Source: Cruorifilaria tuberocauda (lineage: Eukaryota > Nematoda > Chromadorea > Rhabditida > Onchocercidae). Taken from it: a stretch of DNA of 33,181 bases. A model generated the notes under the pieces. The model did not search any database. It was not told the origin of the DNA and was given only the letters and a program-made list of their open reading frames with translations. A program made the translations under genes and the position numbers. Positions 1-10,876 of the stretch are shown piece by piece (positions within the stretch are counted from its first letter, which is position 1; each line of letters begins with the position of its first letter). The stretch is taken from the NCBI GenBank assembly GCA_013365365.1, contig JABVXU010000594.1, positions 1 through 33,181 on the forward strand. The letters run 5' to 3'.

Positions 1-143
1 AACACAACGATTTACCGCGGTGCGGTGGTTTATTCGTTGTTTCATAGTTATAAGATAACTCTCCGGTTGCTATTAAAGATTTATTAATTAGGATATCCAT
101 TCAAAAGGTTAAAGGTCGAAGATTAAAGGTATATGTTTTGCAG

Positions 144-245
144 AATAACGATGCTCAGCTAACATTGGAAGAATTTAAAGAAGGCGCAAAAGCTGATCCA
201 TCGATTGTTCATGCCTTGTCGCTTTATGAAGGAATTTCTAATTGA
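144..245 (+). CDS. ncs-1: Neuronal calcium sensor 1, C-terminal exon (partial)
   Basis: This is the last exon only; the rest of the gene lies upstream of the window. A clean acceptor (TTTTGCAG) ends at 143 and is followed by 33 codons and TGA at 243-245. The peptide starts [11 protein letters not shown] and ends [17 protein letters not shown]. That is the second half of EF-hand 4 (loop Asp/Asn positions followed by the invariant Glu) and the C-terminal helix typical of NCS-1/frequenin. I recognise the segment as nearly identical to C. elegans NCS-1. The family are myristoylated Ca2+ sensors of neurons that regulate membrane-associated kinases and channels; in C. elegans NCS-1 acts in thermotaxis. 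The N-terminal myristoylation site and EF-hands 1-3 are outside the window. Bases 1-143 are the preceding intron. A possible polyadenylation signal AATAAA lies at 794-799. Confidence 0.88.
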   Translation, partial: NNDAQLTLEEFKEGAKADPSIVHALSLYEGISN

Positions 246-1461
246 TTGAAACTTTTTGAAATTTTTCCTTTTTTTTTTTTTGTAAACAATTTAAAATCGA
301 TCAATTTGATTAATTTGATTAATCTTTTTTGATTCTGTTTTTTGAAGAAGGAAAATATTTTCCTTGATCAATCAATCGATAATTATCATCATATCGGAAT
401 TAATTACTTGTGTTTCTTTTATCATTATGCTGTAACTATTATTGTTATCACTATTAACAGTATTATTATTGCGAATAATCGTGATAGCTAGCACTTCATC
501 TTATAAAAAATCATTCAAAATTTCCATGAAGATTTTCGCAAATTTGAAAATAACTTGTTTTAAGAGTTATGTTTGATACTTCCATAACTGTTGGAAGTTC
601 TTTTAAATATCTGTCGAGTGATTATTTTAATTGTAATTTTTGAATTATCATTTTTTTAAAAATTTTTTTTCTGGAAGATGCTTTGAACTAGCATTTTAGA
701 CTTTTTTTCTAAGCATCAAAATAGCTTTATGTAAACAAATATGTCATGGCCTTCTATTCCTAATTTATTTTCCGTATCTTTGTTAGATTCCGGAATAAAA
801 ACCTAAAAAGGTTTTTTTTTCTTTTTTTTTTGGAAAGTGAGGACGAATTTTTTTTTGCTCATAAAAGTAAAAAAAAAAGACATTTATGTTTTGCTAATTT
901 GTTTATTAATATTTAAATATTTTACGTTGATTAATATAATTCAGTGATTAAATAAAATGATGAATATTCATTTGATAATGACGAAATAATGATGATAATA
1001 ATAATGATTCATTGATAATGATGATAATCATTCATAAAATGATGGATATCATTTAAGTGAAATGATAATTTCACATATATATGTTATCCATGACATTTAA
1101 TATAACAACTAATTATCATTCTTTTAATAAGAATTTAAAAATAAAAACTTTTTTTCTCTTGAAAATTCAACTTAAGAAGGAAAAGCTGAACGATGAGTAA
1201 TGTTAGCATTGAAAATAAATTATTCATTATTTATTGTTTATATAAAAAATTAACAAATTTCATCCACGATAATGATTCATAAAATGATAGATATCATTGT
1301 TTATCTCTATCATTATCTTTATTTTATTATTCTCACTTTTTCTTCATGCATCCAAAAGAAAGCTTGTTTTAATTTCATTTACTTAATTAACGAATTATCA
1401 TGTTTAACCAATTATCTTGATCGTTATTTTCTTTTAATAACAATTCAAAAGAGTTTTTTAA

Positions 1462-1596
1462 ATCTTAATATGTCTATTCTATTCTAAATCTCAATTTTCA
1501 TTTTTAATCTTAATATTCTATTCCTAGTCTGAATCTTAATCATAATTTTTAATCTAATATGTCTATTCTAGTTTAAATCTAAATCTTAATTTTAGC
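1462..1596. repeat. Degenerate tandem repeat (AATCTTAATATGTCTATTCT-like)
   Basis: Variants of the phrase ATGTCTATTCTA followed by AATCT-AATTTT recur about every 50-60 bases, at 1468-1498, 1507-1545 and 1556-1596. The copies differ at several positions and indels, so this is an old low-complexity tandem array with no coding potential. Confidence 0.5.
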
Positions 1597-2711
1597 CCGC
1601 AGATGAAAAACATAGTCTGGGAAGAATTCTACGTGTACATTTAGATAATAGCGTACGCTACGTCAATGTCTATTCCTATCATTATCTTCTTTTTTTCTTC
1701 CCTTACTTTTTCTTCATGCAATGTTATGAGTTGGAATAGTTTAGTATTCCTGAATAATTTTATCAGTGATAAAATAAATCAGTCATAACTGAAAAAAAAA
1801 AACTCATAAAGTTAGCAGTAACGATTTAAGTTTCTTCGAGTAAATATCAATGAGTATTTTTTTCAATAATTACATTTCTGATAAGTAATTTTAAGTAAAA
1901 GTTAAAATTTTCATCTAACTTAACTAAATTAGCATACGCAGGTATTCTTCTCGCTTATGGTAATTTTTTTCATTTCAATGAAATATGAAATTGTTAAATT
2001 ATTTTGCACTGAGAAAATTCCTTCCACAAATTTGCTTCCTTGCATGATATTAAGAAATGATTGAAATTCAATAAAATATTGAACGCCTGATTAAACAGAA
2101 GCATAAGAAATCATATAAACTGGGAAAATGAATCATAAATATTTCGATTTAAAAATATAAACGTAGAAAAAAAGTAGTTTTGGGATTAAGTGAAAATATG
2201 AAAGTATGCAGAATTTACGATCAAATTCATTTTAAAGGTTCATTTTAGATCTTTTTTTAATTCTTGAATTCTTCAAGATTCCTAAAGACTCTTAGAAATT
2301 CAAAATTCATCGAAAGCTCAGATAGAAATCAAATACTGAAAATGATAAATAAAATACATAAAAGGTCCTTACTTCAATTTCAATATTAATCGGTAAAAAA
2401 TAACTAAATGTTTGCTGGAATGAATAATCAACAATATTTAAATTTAAATTAAATTTTTGTTGATCAATTAATATTGGAATTGAAATAATTGAATTGAGTG
2501 TTTAATTTATTTCAGTTTAAATTGAAGCTTAAATTCGTGGAAACAAGAAAGACTTGAAATAAAGCAAAGTCTTCCTGTAGTAATCGATATTTCATCAAAT
2601 TCATTTGTTGTTATTTGCAATTCATTTTCCATTAAGTTAACAAAATTTAATTGTTAATGGTACACAAAGCAATAATTAAAAAAATTAATTATTCAATTTG
2701 ATCAATCTAAA

Positions 2712-2780
2712 ATCACTATATCGTTACTTTAATCTTGTAATATCACTATATCGTTACTTTAATCTTGTAATATCACTATA
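2712..2780. repeat. 30-bp perfect tandem duplication
   Basis: A 30-bp unit starting ATCACTATATCGTTACTTTA at 2712 is repeated exactly at 2742, followed by the first 9 bases of a third copy at 2772. The perfect identity indicates a recent slippage-type duplication about 180 bp upstream of the start codon at 2962. Confidence 0.9.
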
Positions 2781-2961
2781 ACTTATAATTTCTTTTGCTA
2801 ATTAGCATTTCATATGAATATTAATTAAAATGCAAATTTTTTAATTTTACTTGTTAAAAGGAATTGATGAATTGAAAATGCTTCATTCCATATTCTGACA
2901 AAGTTTCGCTTCAGTTTTCAAGCGGTTCAATTGATTGAATATTGAAACGGGAAAAAAGGAG

Positions 2962-5900
2962 ATGGAGGAAGGAGATGATGGAGGAAAATTTCGCTCACCA
3001 AAATCGAAGAAAGTACGTTGGAAGTATACGTCATAACGTGTAATACGTGTAATCTAAACAATCTTTTGATAGTGGTATAAATATTACTTTTAGCGATCAA
3101 TTTCATACTGCTCGGATATTAGCTTGAAATTTCAATAAATAAACGAAGCATAAAATATTAGAGTTAAAATTATCCTAAAATTATGAATTGCAGCATGAAA
3201 ATATTTGTTATTTAATCGTTAGATCATGATTCTTTTTTTTTTTTGGAACTGAAATTTTAAATTTCATGTTAATGGAAGCGTAAATAATTTAAATGCATTA
3301 TACTAAGAATTGCAGAAATTCTTTTTTTATAATTGATTGGAAGAAAAAAAAACATTATTAGCCATATTTACCTAGGAAAATTATTTGGTAAATAAAGAAA
3401 ATTACTATTGGAAGGTAAAATTTCTGAAAAATATAACTTAAAATTTCCATGTATTCGTGCTATTTGTATCATAAGATTTGTTTATTTATCAAAAAGTATA
3501 TGATAAAAAAATGGAAATTACTGAATACTTTGTACTTAAGTAACTTTTTAAACAACTATAAAGTTTAAAAGAAATGTGAATATTGTTTTTTTTAAGATTT
3601 TATAATTTAAAAAGTTACTTAAACTGATATACTTATCATTTTATTCCAATGAATTGATTTTCTTTCAATTCATACAGGAGAAACGTAGCATGCGAAGACG
3701 TCATCGAGGACGAAGACTTGAGGAACCTGAAAGTAGAGATGACGTGTCCTGTTGTGGTCATCCTAGGCAGGTGAGAAATGTTTATTTGAAGAAATTGTTT
3801 ACTTAATAAAAATTTAATTTAACAAAATGGCTACATGATTAGGTGAAATTTGCAACATGGAATAATTCATTATTAATTAAAATGAACTTTGAACTTTCAC
3901 TTATTATAATTAAACGAAGATATGATGGAATTTTCTTTATCATTGATTTATCAAATTTTATCAATTATGTTTTTTCCAAATATAACTTCAGTATAAATAA
4001 TTATATTTCATATAATCATTACTTAAGTATTTTTAGTAATTAAGTATTTAAGTGATTATTATTTAGTCATTATTTAATTATTATTAATATAATCATACAA
4101 TTTAGATTTTTTACTTTTTATCAATTATGTTCTTTTCAACTATAACTTTCATTACTTGAGTATTCCTTGTAATTAAATATTCAAATGATTACTATTTAAT
4201 CATTATCCATATAATCATTATTTAGTTTTTTTTTTGTTTTTAGCCTATTTAGATTTCGATTTTATATTATTTAAATATTTAGAATTTTTTTTAAAATTTT
4301 AATTTTGCAGAAAATTGATTCACGTCGTCGAAGGCATCATAGACATCGCCGAAGGCATAAATCAAGACAGCGTCAGAAGTCGCCGAAAGATACGAGTGAA
4401 ACAAAAGATGAAATTCCGTCAGCTTTACGTCCGCCAACACCGCCACAAACACAACAACCGCCATCTACTGGTGCTATACCAAAAGAGAAACCGAAAGATG
4501 AGAAGGAATCTGGTGAAATGGCAAGTACAAATCAAGGTAAACAATCAACATCAGGTGAAATTGCTACTGGCCAAGCAAAGGTTAGTTTCATTTCTAAATT
4601 TTATCAATTATTTTCATTTTCCTATTTATGAGAATTATAACGCTTCATGCGTTCCTAATTAATTTATCATTCTTCTAATTAATTTGTCACCTTAAATTAA
4701 TCATTGTTACAGTCAAATAATCAATTAGCTACGTCACAACCACCTTTAGCGTTACCTCCACGTGAGAGTCAAAAAGTTGAGGGACGTGAAAACGCATCAT
4801 ATCAAGCGGCAATGAGTAAAACGGATTTACTGCAAGAGTTATGTGTAACTCAGTGTATTCGTGATGGATATGAGATAAGTCGAATAGCGTATACGACGTG
4901 TTTTCCAGTTTCAAAAAAACCTAACTTTATTTACTTACCACAACTCAGGTATTACTTATCACTCTTTTCATTTCCTTCTACTACTTTAACCTAAGAGTTT
5001 TCTTATTTTAATAGTAAATTAATGAATGAGTAAAGAATTGAAATGTTTTATTTTGAAAATTAATTTACTAAATTTTAACAGTAAAATTTATTTACAGTAT
5101 TCAAATATTTTTTTTTGTAATAGATTTGTGGCTAATGATAATGTTAAATGCGAGAAAAAACAATTAACTCAACAGAATGTAATTAATTTAAAGAACGAAA
5201 ATCAAAATCAAACAACTAATTTATCAAAAGTACCATTTTTCATTAAGCTTAATTAGCAATTTGTTAGCAATGAGTAAATGAATTTGTAAAAATCCAAATA
5301 ATAATTTTGTTAAATGAGATGATAAATGAAAGAGGAGAGAGAGAGAGAGAAAAGAAAAATGAATTGCAAATAGAAATTTTCAAAGTCTTTTTTTACATAT
5401 TTGGAAAGTTTATTGTTTCAAAATTAATTGGTTGTTAGAAAACGATCAATTAATATGGAATAAATTTAATGGTGAAAGTAAAAATTACTTTTAATAATTT
5501 GCAATCTTTATAGGTAAGTGGTCAGGAGACGAAAATAACAAATTTTGTGGAAAATTTGAATGAATGTTGTTTAGCACTTCGAAAAGCTCGCAGAAACATT
5601 TCTAATCTTAAAGTTTATTTTTTATTTTAAAGTTTTTAAAGTTTATATTAATTATTTATTACTTCCTAAAGTTTATATTAATCATTTATCATCTATTTAA
5701 CTTACTTTCGAGATAATTTACCGCAAATCTTAAACTTTTTATTTCTCTTCTTCTTTCTTTCATCATATTTTTCATCAAAAATAGAATTTTAACTTTACTC
5801 GTAACCTTCTAAAACAATTAATTATCTGAAAAAAACAAAATTAACCTTTTCTAAAGTATAAAAACAAATACTTTGTTTACAGCTTCTGGCTACAGATGAG

Positions 5901-5999
5901 AGATTAAACGAAGTTCACAGGTATGATATCGATACAAAAGCAATTATAAATGATATCAAATACCTTCAGCAGCATATTCAAACAAAATTCACAATTTAA
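2962..5999 (+). CDS. Basic, proline-rich protein with coiled-coil-like C-terminus (unrecognised)
   Basis: Exons: 2962-3012, 3678-3770, 4311-4580, 4713-4948, 5124-5229, 5514-5612, 5883-5999. All junction phases agree and give 323 aa. The ATG at 2962 has an in-frame stop 30 bases upstream. A CTTCAG acceptor ending at 2914 could be the spliced-leader site. Order of features: acidic N-terminus (MEEGDDGG), an Arg/His cluster (about residues 18-70, e.g. RRRRHHRHRRRHK, nuclear-localisation-like), a Pro/Gln/Thr linker, then a more globular part (SKTDLLQELCVTQC onward). The C-terminal 70 residues are predicted helical (NECCLALRKARRNISNLK, INDIKYLQQHIQ). If the donor at 5230 is skipped, exon 5 runs to a TAG at 5254-5256, giving a 260-aa form. 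The donor at 5613 (GTTTAT) is weak. I do not recognise the family. Exons 1-4 are solid; the final two are less certain. Confidence 0.7.
5326..5351. repeat. (GA)n microsatellite in intron
   Basis: A run of AGAGAGAGAGAGAG with flanking purines lies between the exon ending at 5229 and the exon starting at 5514. It is simple sequence with no other feature. Confidence 0.8.
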
Positions 6000-7630
6000 T
6001 CAGAATATTTTTCATTAATTAAAAAAGATGAAATATTTCAATCATTCAATCGAAAGAATTTTTCAATTTTAAAGCTACTCTAATTTGATCATTTCGCATG
6101 ATAAGATGTGATATGATAATATTTCCCATTGTATTTTTATTCGTCAAATTATTTATCAGCTAATCGAACTTCACTGCTGAATTATCAGAATATCATTTCA
6201 TGATAACAAATAATAATTCATATCATACATGATTCATTTCTGGCAAAGTGAATGAATTTGATTCATACTGATATCATTTACTGATATCATCATAATGATA
6301 AGATAAGAAGTGCATTAACATTCCGAAACTTACTGTATAAAAATTAAATGTGAAAATTCGCACATTATATTATCATCCTAAAATTTGAAATATAATTTTT
6401 TCATCAAAATTTGAAATATAATTTTTTTCATCAACAATTGAAATAAATAATATTTGACAATGCGATGATAAGAATCTTGATGAAAGCTACTTTGATAAAT
6501 TGTTGAAAAGATACATTTTAACTGAACAAAAAGTGATAATTTCTGATATTTATAAAGTAATTATAAGTAAATAACGCAAGCAATTAACGAAAACCTTTAA
6601 TTTACGTACGTAAAATACGTGTGCTTCAACATAACTGCATGCTGATCGTATTAACTTAACCTAACTTTACAAAATACCTGTAAATATGTGAATGTGAAGT
6701 AAAAACTTTTGGGAGTAAAGAAGTTTGCAATTTCTTGAATAATTCATTTATCCGTTTTACCTAACTCTACAAAATACCTGTAAATATGTAAAGTAAATAA
6801 CTTCAGGGAATATAAAAAAAGGTTTGTAATTTTTTAAATAATTCATTTATTACAATAATCCGTTTTACCTAACTCTACAAAATACCCGTAAGTATATGAA
6901 TTACTGAGAAATGGTTATCGCTAATTTGAATTTAGCATACATTAAAACTTATATTTAAAATTTTAAGACAAGTAACATAAAATAAAGATTAATTAATTAA
7001 AAGATTAAAATAAAGATTAATTAATATAAAATAAAGAAGTATTAGCAGGCATTAATTAATTTTATTTTATTAACAGGATATTTTAATTTATGATGAATTA
7101 ATTTTATAGAAATTATCATTTGTTTCTTCTTCTTTTTCCTTGAAACTGCATGCAAATTAATCAAAGCTAATTTGTTAAAATTTGAAAAGATAAATTCCAA
7201 TTGGACAAATCATTAAATTTATCAATTTGAAATTACAACATTAATCAAATATCGATGTACATAAAATGTTTTCATATAATCGATTGGATAAATATCAATT
7301 TTATTGAACTTGTGATTCATCTGAAATAGAAATTATCTCCAGTATATCAAAATATAACTTTTGAATAAAACTTTAATAAACTTTTGTATAGTAAAACTTT
7401 TGATCTTTATCTGTATTAAAATTAACACTCACCAAATTACAACAATTTACATTGCACCAAAAATTAAAAAAAAAATTAGCATAATTAAAATTGATAGATA
7501 AATTAATAATAAGAATAATTTTAATTTGATCCAAATCTTCTTCATTCTTATCCTTTTGCTCTTACTTGCTAAGCATCGATTTATAAGAATAAACTTTACC
7601 TGTCAAGTTAGTAGAGGTAGGATCAGCCAT
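6000..7630. other. Intergenic between convergent genes, AT-rich
   Basis: The upstream gene ends at 5999 (+) and the next gene ends at 7631 (-), so this is a shared 3' flank. No coding segment was found. It carries a 26-bp tandem duplication at 6380-6432 (unit AAAATTTGAAATATAA followed by a T-run and CATC). It also carries the about 100-bp tandem array listed separately. Confidence 0.6.
6653..6895. repeat. About 100-108 bp tandem repeat, 2.3 copies
   Basis: The phrase CCTAACTYTACAAAATACC followed by TGTAAATATG starts at 6660, 6760 and 6868, spacing 100 and 108 bases. The intervening segments also align: a GTAAAGTAA stretch, a GGGA-TA stretch, TTTGYAATTT, then AATAATTCATTTAT and CCGTTTTA. The third copy is cut short. 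The array is non-coding. Confidence 0.75.
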
Positions 7631-8119
7631 CTATCGCATCGTTCGCATCGTCGTTTCACCACCTTGTGATACGGTCATTTGAGATGTACCACCAACCGTA
7701 GTTACCTGTGAAACACCTGCTGTTGTTGTAACACCTCCTCCTATTGTTGTTGTCTGTAACTGATAGTAGTAAATCGACGTGAAGGATTGAAGAAGAAAAA
7801 AAAACCGCTCAAGATTGAATTAAACTCGATATGAAAACAAGTTACGCTATTTTTTTGAACGTAAAGTTAATCTGAGTAAACTCAATTTGAATAACTCGTA
7901 AAGAAGATAAGCTATTTTTTAGACGTAAAACTCATCCTGAATCACTTGCAGCTATTTTAGTTCCTTAAAAAGACACGTCATGAACTAAATTTCCCCTTCA
8001 AAAAAAAAAGAGAAACATTTAGAGCTGCAAATTTTCCATATGTTTTCCTCATTTGTGCATTCCAATGCTTATAAAAACGATTTGAATTTCGACAAAGTAA
8101 GAAGCCAGCTCCAAAAACT
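7631..8119 (-). CDS. Probable last two exons of an unrecognised gene with Thr/Gly-rich tail
   Basis: Two minus-strand exons fit together. Exon 8119-8017 has a TTTTGCAG acceptor just above it. It encodes 34 residues beginning VFGAGFLLCRNSNRFYKHW, possibly part of a membrane segment followed by basic residues. Its donor is GTTTCT. Exon 7753-7631 has a TTACAG acceptor and encodes 40 residues rich in Thr, Gly, Val and Gln (TTTIGGGVTTTAGV near its start, ETTMRTMR at its end), then TAG. The 8017/7753 junction is phase 0. Upstream exons were not located; the repeat-like patch at 8650-9830 interrupts the search. The low-complexity tail makes the last exon the better supported of the two. No function can be assigned. 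Confidence 0.4.
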
Positions 8120-9590
8120 CTGCAAAAAACAATTTAGAAACTTTAGAACTTTAATTAATTATTTGCACTGTTCAAAACATAACTCCGAGAAATACTAAGC
8201 GTACTGCTTAACTTTACAATAACTGTAGATATATTTCAAAAACCTTCCTCAATAGAAATATTTTTAAGTACAAAGTATCTTTGACTTTGAGACTATGCAA
8301 TTTTGTTTTTTGTTGTAAAAAAAATTTCAAATCAAAAATTTCTTTTCATTTGTGTTATTTCAAAAGATAACACTTTAAATTACTAATTAATTAATTAACA
8401 AAGTAAAATCCAAGAAATTGTGGGAATGTATTCAGTAAATGTTAAGGTTTCATTTTAATACTTCATTAATTTTATTTTAATATTCCTTTAGTATTTAATA
8501 TTTCAATAATAAGATTTAAATCATCCAAATTTTAAAGATTTGAAATTAATTTAATCTGAAGTTCTTTTATTTAAGTAAAGTTTCGCTACATATGAGAGAT
8601 GTTGTCGAGAATTTTCTCGAAACTAATTTTTAATTATAAATATTTTCGAATGCTTATATTTGAATGAATGGTTATTCGTAAAATGTAAAACATTCTTGTC
8701 GAAATTTGCACCAGATATTCCCATTACAGAAACTGATCGATTTCCCATCTATCCATGACCTTTCCTCAGGGATAGTTTCTACTTCAGTGCTTATTCCACA
8801 GTTACCTTTGTTTAAAGTAACTAACTCAAAAGTTCCCAGCAATCGCCATATCGTCAATTCTCATTCGTTTTCCATCTTTATCCGTCTTTAGTCAACCCAT
8901 TTCTTTACAACAATTCTTACTAAATGTAATTTTCCTATCTTAGTAAATCTCCTCCTCCTCCTAAAAATTTACCTAAAAAAGAGCCATGTGATTGCAACAG
9001 AAACAGAATTTCCACATTTATCAGCGAAAGCCGCCGTTGTGTCACTTCATTCCTGTTTTCTTTACCAAAATAAGTTGCCTTATTCTTATTCTTCTTGTCT
9101 ACGATCTTACAAATTCCGAATTGGTCCACAAAGAAAGCTTCTCCAACTTCCGCCATATTCAACCCCTAATTCAGTCTAACCAAAAAATCCTCGACAGTAG
9201 TTGCGATGATGATAGTGATAATTTAAAGAAGAGTATTTACAACATTTGACAACAAGAATTGATTCTTAGCGCATAGTTTGTGTCGCTGAAAAAGCGAGGA
9301 AAGGAAATATGATGAAAACCTTCGTTCTGAATTTAACATTGTAAGCTAAATGTATGCTTCTTGTCTACAAGCCTTGTGACTGGAAAATTCTTTGTTCTTT
9401 AATTAGCATTGTAGGTTAAAGTCGTCAAACTATCAGGATCCTCGTTCTTCCAGGATAAAGAAAGTCCCAACCTCAGAACCATAGCTAAGAATTTGTCTCT
9501 AGGCGGGTGGCAGGGTAAAATAAACTCCCCTTTCCCTTGGTCTGACTGATATCGTTTTTAAAACTCTTCAGAATCTTGTAAAATTGCTAA
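8120..9590. other. Non-coding or degraded sequence upstream of the LTR-like block
   Basis: From about 8650 to 9540 the sequence is visibly less AT-rich than its surroundings, and short open stretches exist in several frames on both strands. Examples are a 61-codon frame at 8706-8891 (+), an 85-codon frame at 8992-9249 (+) and a 75-codon frame at 8935-9162 (-). None has a start, splice signals and a family resemblance together. A G-rich purine-biased stretch (GGCGGGTGGCAGGG) lies at 9503-9516. I read this as a degraded repeat or transposon body rather than a gene, but cannot prove it. Confidence 0.4.
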
Positions 9591-9822
9591 TGTTAATTTA
9601 GTGTTGTTAATGTATTATTGTATGTATCAAATCTGTTCTAATAAAGGTTTAATTACCCAAGTTTGAGATACATGAGACGTGTCGGTTATCACGTTTGCCT
9701 CACGGAGAAGTCAGCAGTTTTGGTTGCGTATAAATAAAAGAGAAAGAGACTCTCTCAAACCAGGAAGAATACTTACTCTCAGTCTTGTCACGATCTCAGA
9801 AGATCGCCGACACTTTGTAACA
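9591..9822 (+). mobile_element. Possible LTR (solo or 3') of a retrotransposon relic
   Basis: The block begins TGTTAATTTAG and ends CTTTGTAACA, i.e. TG...CA ends with a short TGTTA/TAACA inverted terminus. It contains an AATAAA (about 9640), a TATA-like element that overlaps a second AATAAA (TATAAATAAAAGAG near 9729), and a less AT-rich composition than its flanks. These are LTR-like properties. No matching direct target duplication is visible (GCTAA before, ATTAA after) and no reverse transcriptase or integrase motif is seen nearby. The call is therefore tentative. Confidence 0.35.
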
Positions 9823-10164
9823 ATTAATTCAGTCTTTAATTTTATATGCATATAATTTAAATTTTATTATTTTTGCGATGATCCACTATATCTAACTCGT
9901 AAAAGTTAGATAACTCAGAACATAATCACCCTGAAATCCTAAAAATTCATTAAACCACAGGGATAGAACTTAGCCTTAAATTAATAGATCATATGTAAAA
10001 TAATGAATTTTATTTTTAATCGAATGAAGAAGGGTAGAAATTTGCAGTGAAAATCTAACTGTCACATCATATTCCATTCTTCTATTCAAAATCAATTAAA
10101 GTTGATATCATGCTCGCAGTTGATCGATCATTTTACATTTTAATATGATTTTCCCTAACATCAT

Positions 10165-10500
10165 CATTCTGTCAATATATGTTATCTAACAAAACCATTC
10201 CTTCACCGAATATATCTTCAATTTCATCAGATGGCTTTTCCCATCTGGTAACTCTCATACTTATAAGTTAACATGCTTTCCTTTTGTACACCAAAAAAAC
10301 CTCAAAACCCTTAGGAGCAGTTCAGCTTCTGATTCTTCATCTTGCATATCTAACGAAGTAACATTTGTGGATTCAACCATGTCCAATATTCTAATAAATT
10401 ATATTCCTCAAAAGGAAACACTACCGCCAAAGTTCCCCAGTTTTGCTGTGAAGACTCCTTTCACAACAATCACCTTGAAGTGAGAGTATTGCGAACGAAT
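10165..10500 (-). pseudogene. Frame-shifted coding relic, unrecognised
   Basis: On the minus strand four open fragments follow one another in different frames. They are HFKVIVVKGVFTAKLGNFGG (about 10500-10410), PFEEYNLLEYWTWLNPQ (about 10420-10365), MVESTNVTSLDMQDEESEAE (10380 downward) and SMRVTRWEKPSDEIEDIFGE (about 10262-10190). Each has sensible amino-acid composition, but frameshifts or stops separate them. No good splice sites join them. They could be a decayed transposon ORF or an old gene copy. The serpin poly(A) region lies just above. Confidence 0.3.
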
Positions 10501-10736
10501 AAATTATCAGATGGGTTTATTCCAGTATAATCAACGTGTTATCATTCTTACTAATATAACCAAATAATACTTTATTCAATAATTTACTGAACCAAATCAT
10601 AAATGGATTTGAATAATTCGAAAGATATCAGAAAGTAAATGATAAAAATTATCAAAATTATCATCTCTTAAAAGTTGAGATTTTTTCTTGCAACTTTTTT
10701 AAGTGTCAAAGTAACAGAATTTTTCTTTCTCGCAAT

Positions 10737-10742
10737 TTTATT
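10737..10742 (-). promoter_or_regulatory. Putative poly(A) signal of the serpin gene
   Basis: AATAAA on the minus strand (TTTATT on the plus strand), about 135 bases beyond the serpin stop codon. Confidence 0.5.
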
Positions 10743-10876
10743 AATTAGCAAGAATAAACAAACAAAAGGAAGATAACAAAAAATATTTTCTACCAAAGTT
10801 ACAGATTCTTTTTTTAATTGCTCTGGAAACGGGAAGCTTACATTAAAAGGAAATTAGCAAAATCCTATTTAACATT

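Larger units (their letters stand above)
246..2913. other. Intergenic, AT-rich, no gene seen
   Basis: This stretch holds the 3' flank of the calcium-sensor gene and the 5' flank of the gene starting at 2962. No ORF with coding character was found on either strand. It contains GAT/ATC-rich microsatellite-like sequence around 960-1060. A related segment recurs: bases about 1029-1056 resemble 1271-1298 (ATTCATAAAATGAT core). It also holds the two short repeat blocks listed separately. Confidence 0.6.

Noticed and set aside
4315..4662. 115-codon frame overlapping exon 3 of the basic protein
   Set aside because: It is a shadow in another frame; the chosen frame joins in phase at both ends.
8992..9249. 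85-codon plus-strand frame
   Set aside because: It has no recognised domain and overlaps open frames on the other strand. It lies in the presumed repeat relic.
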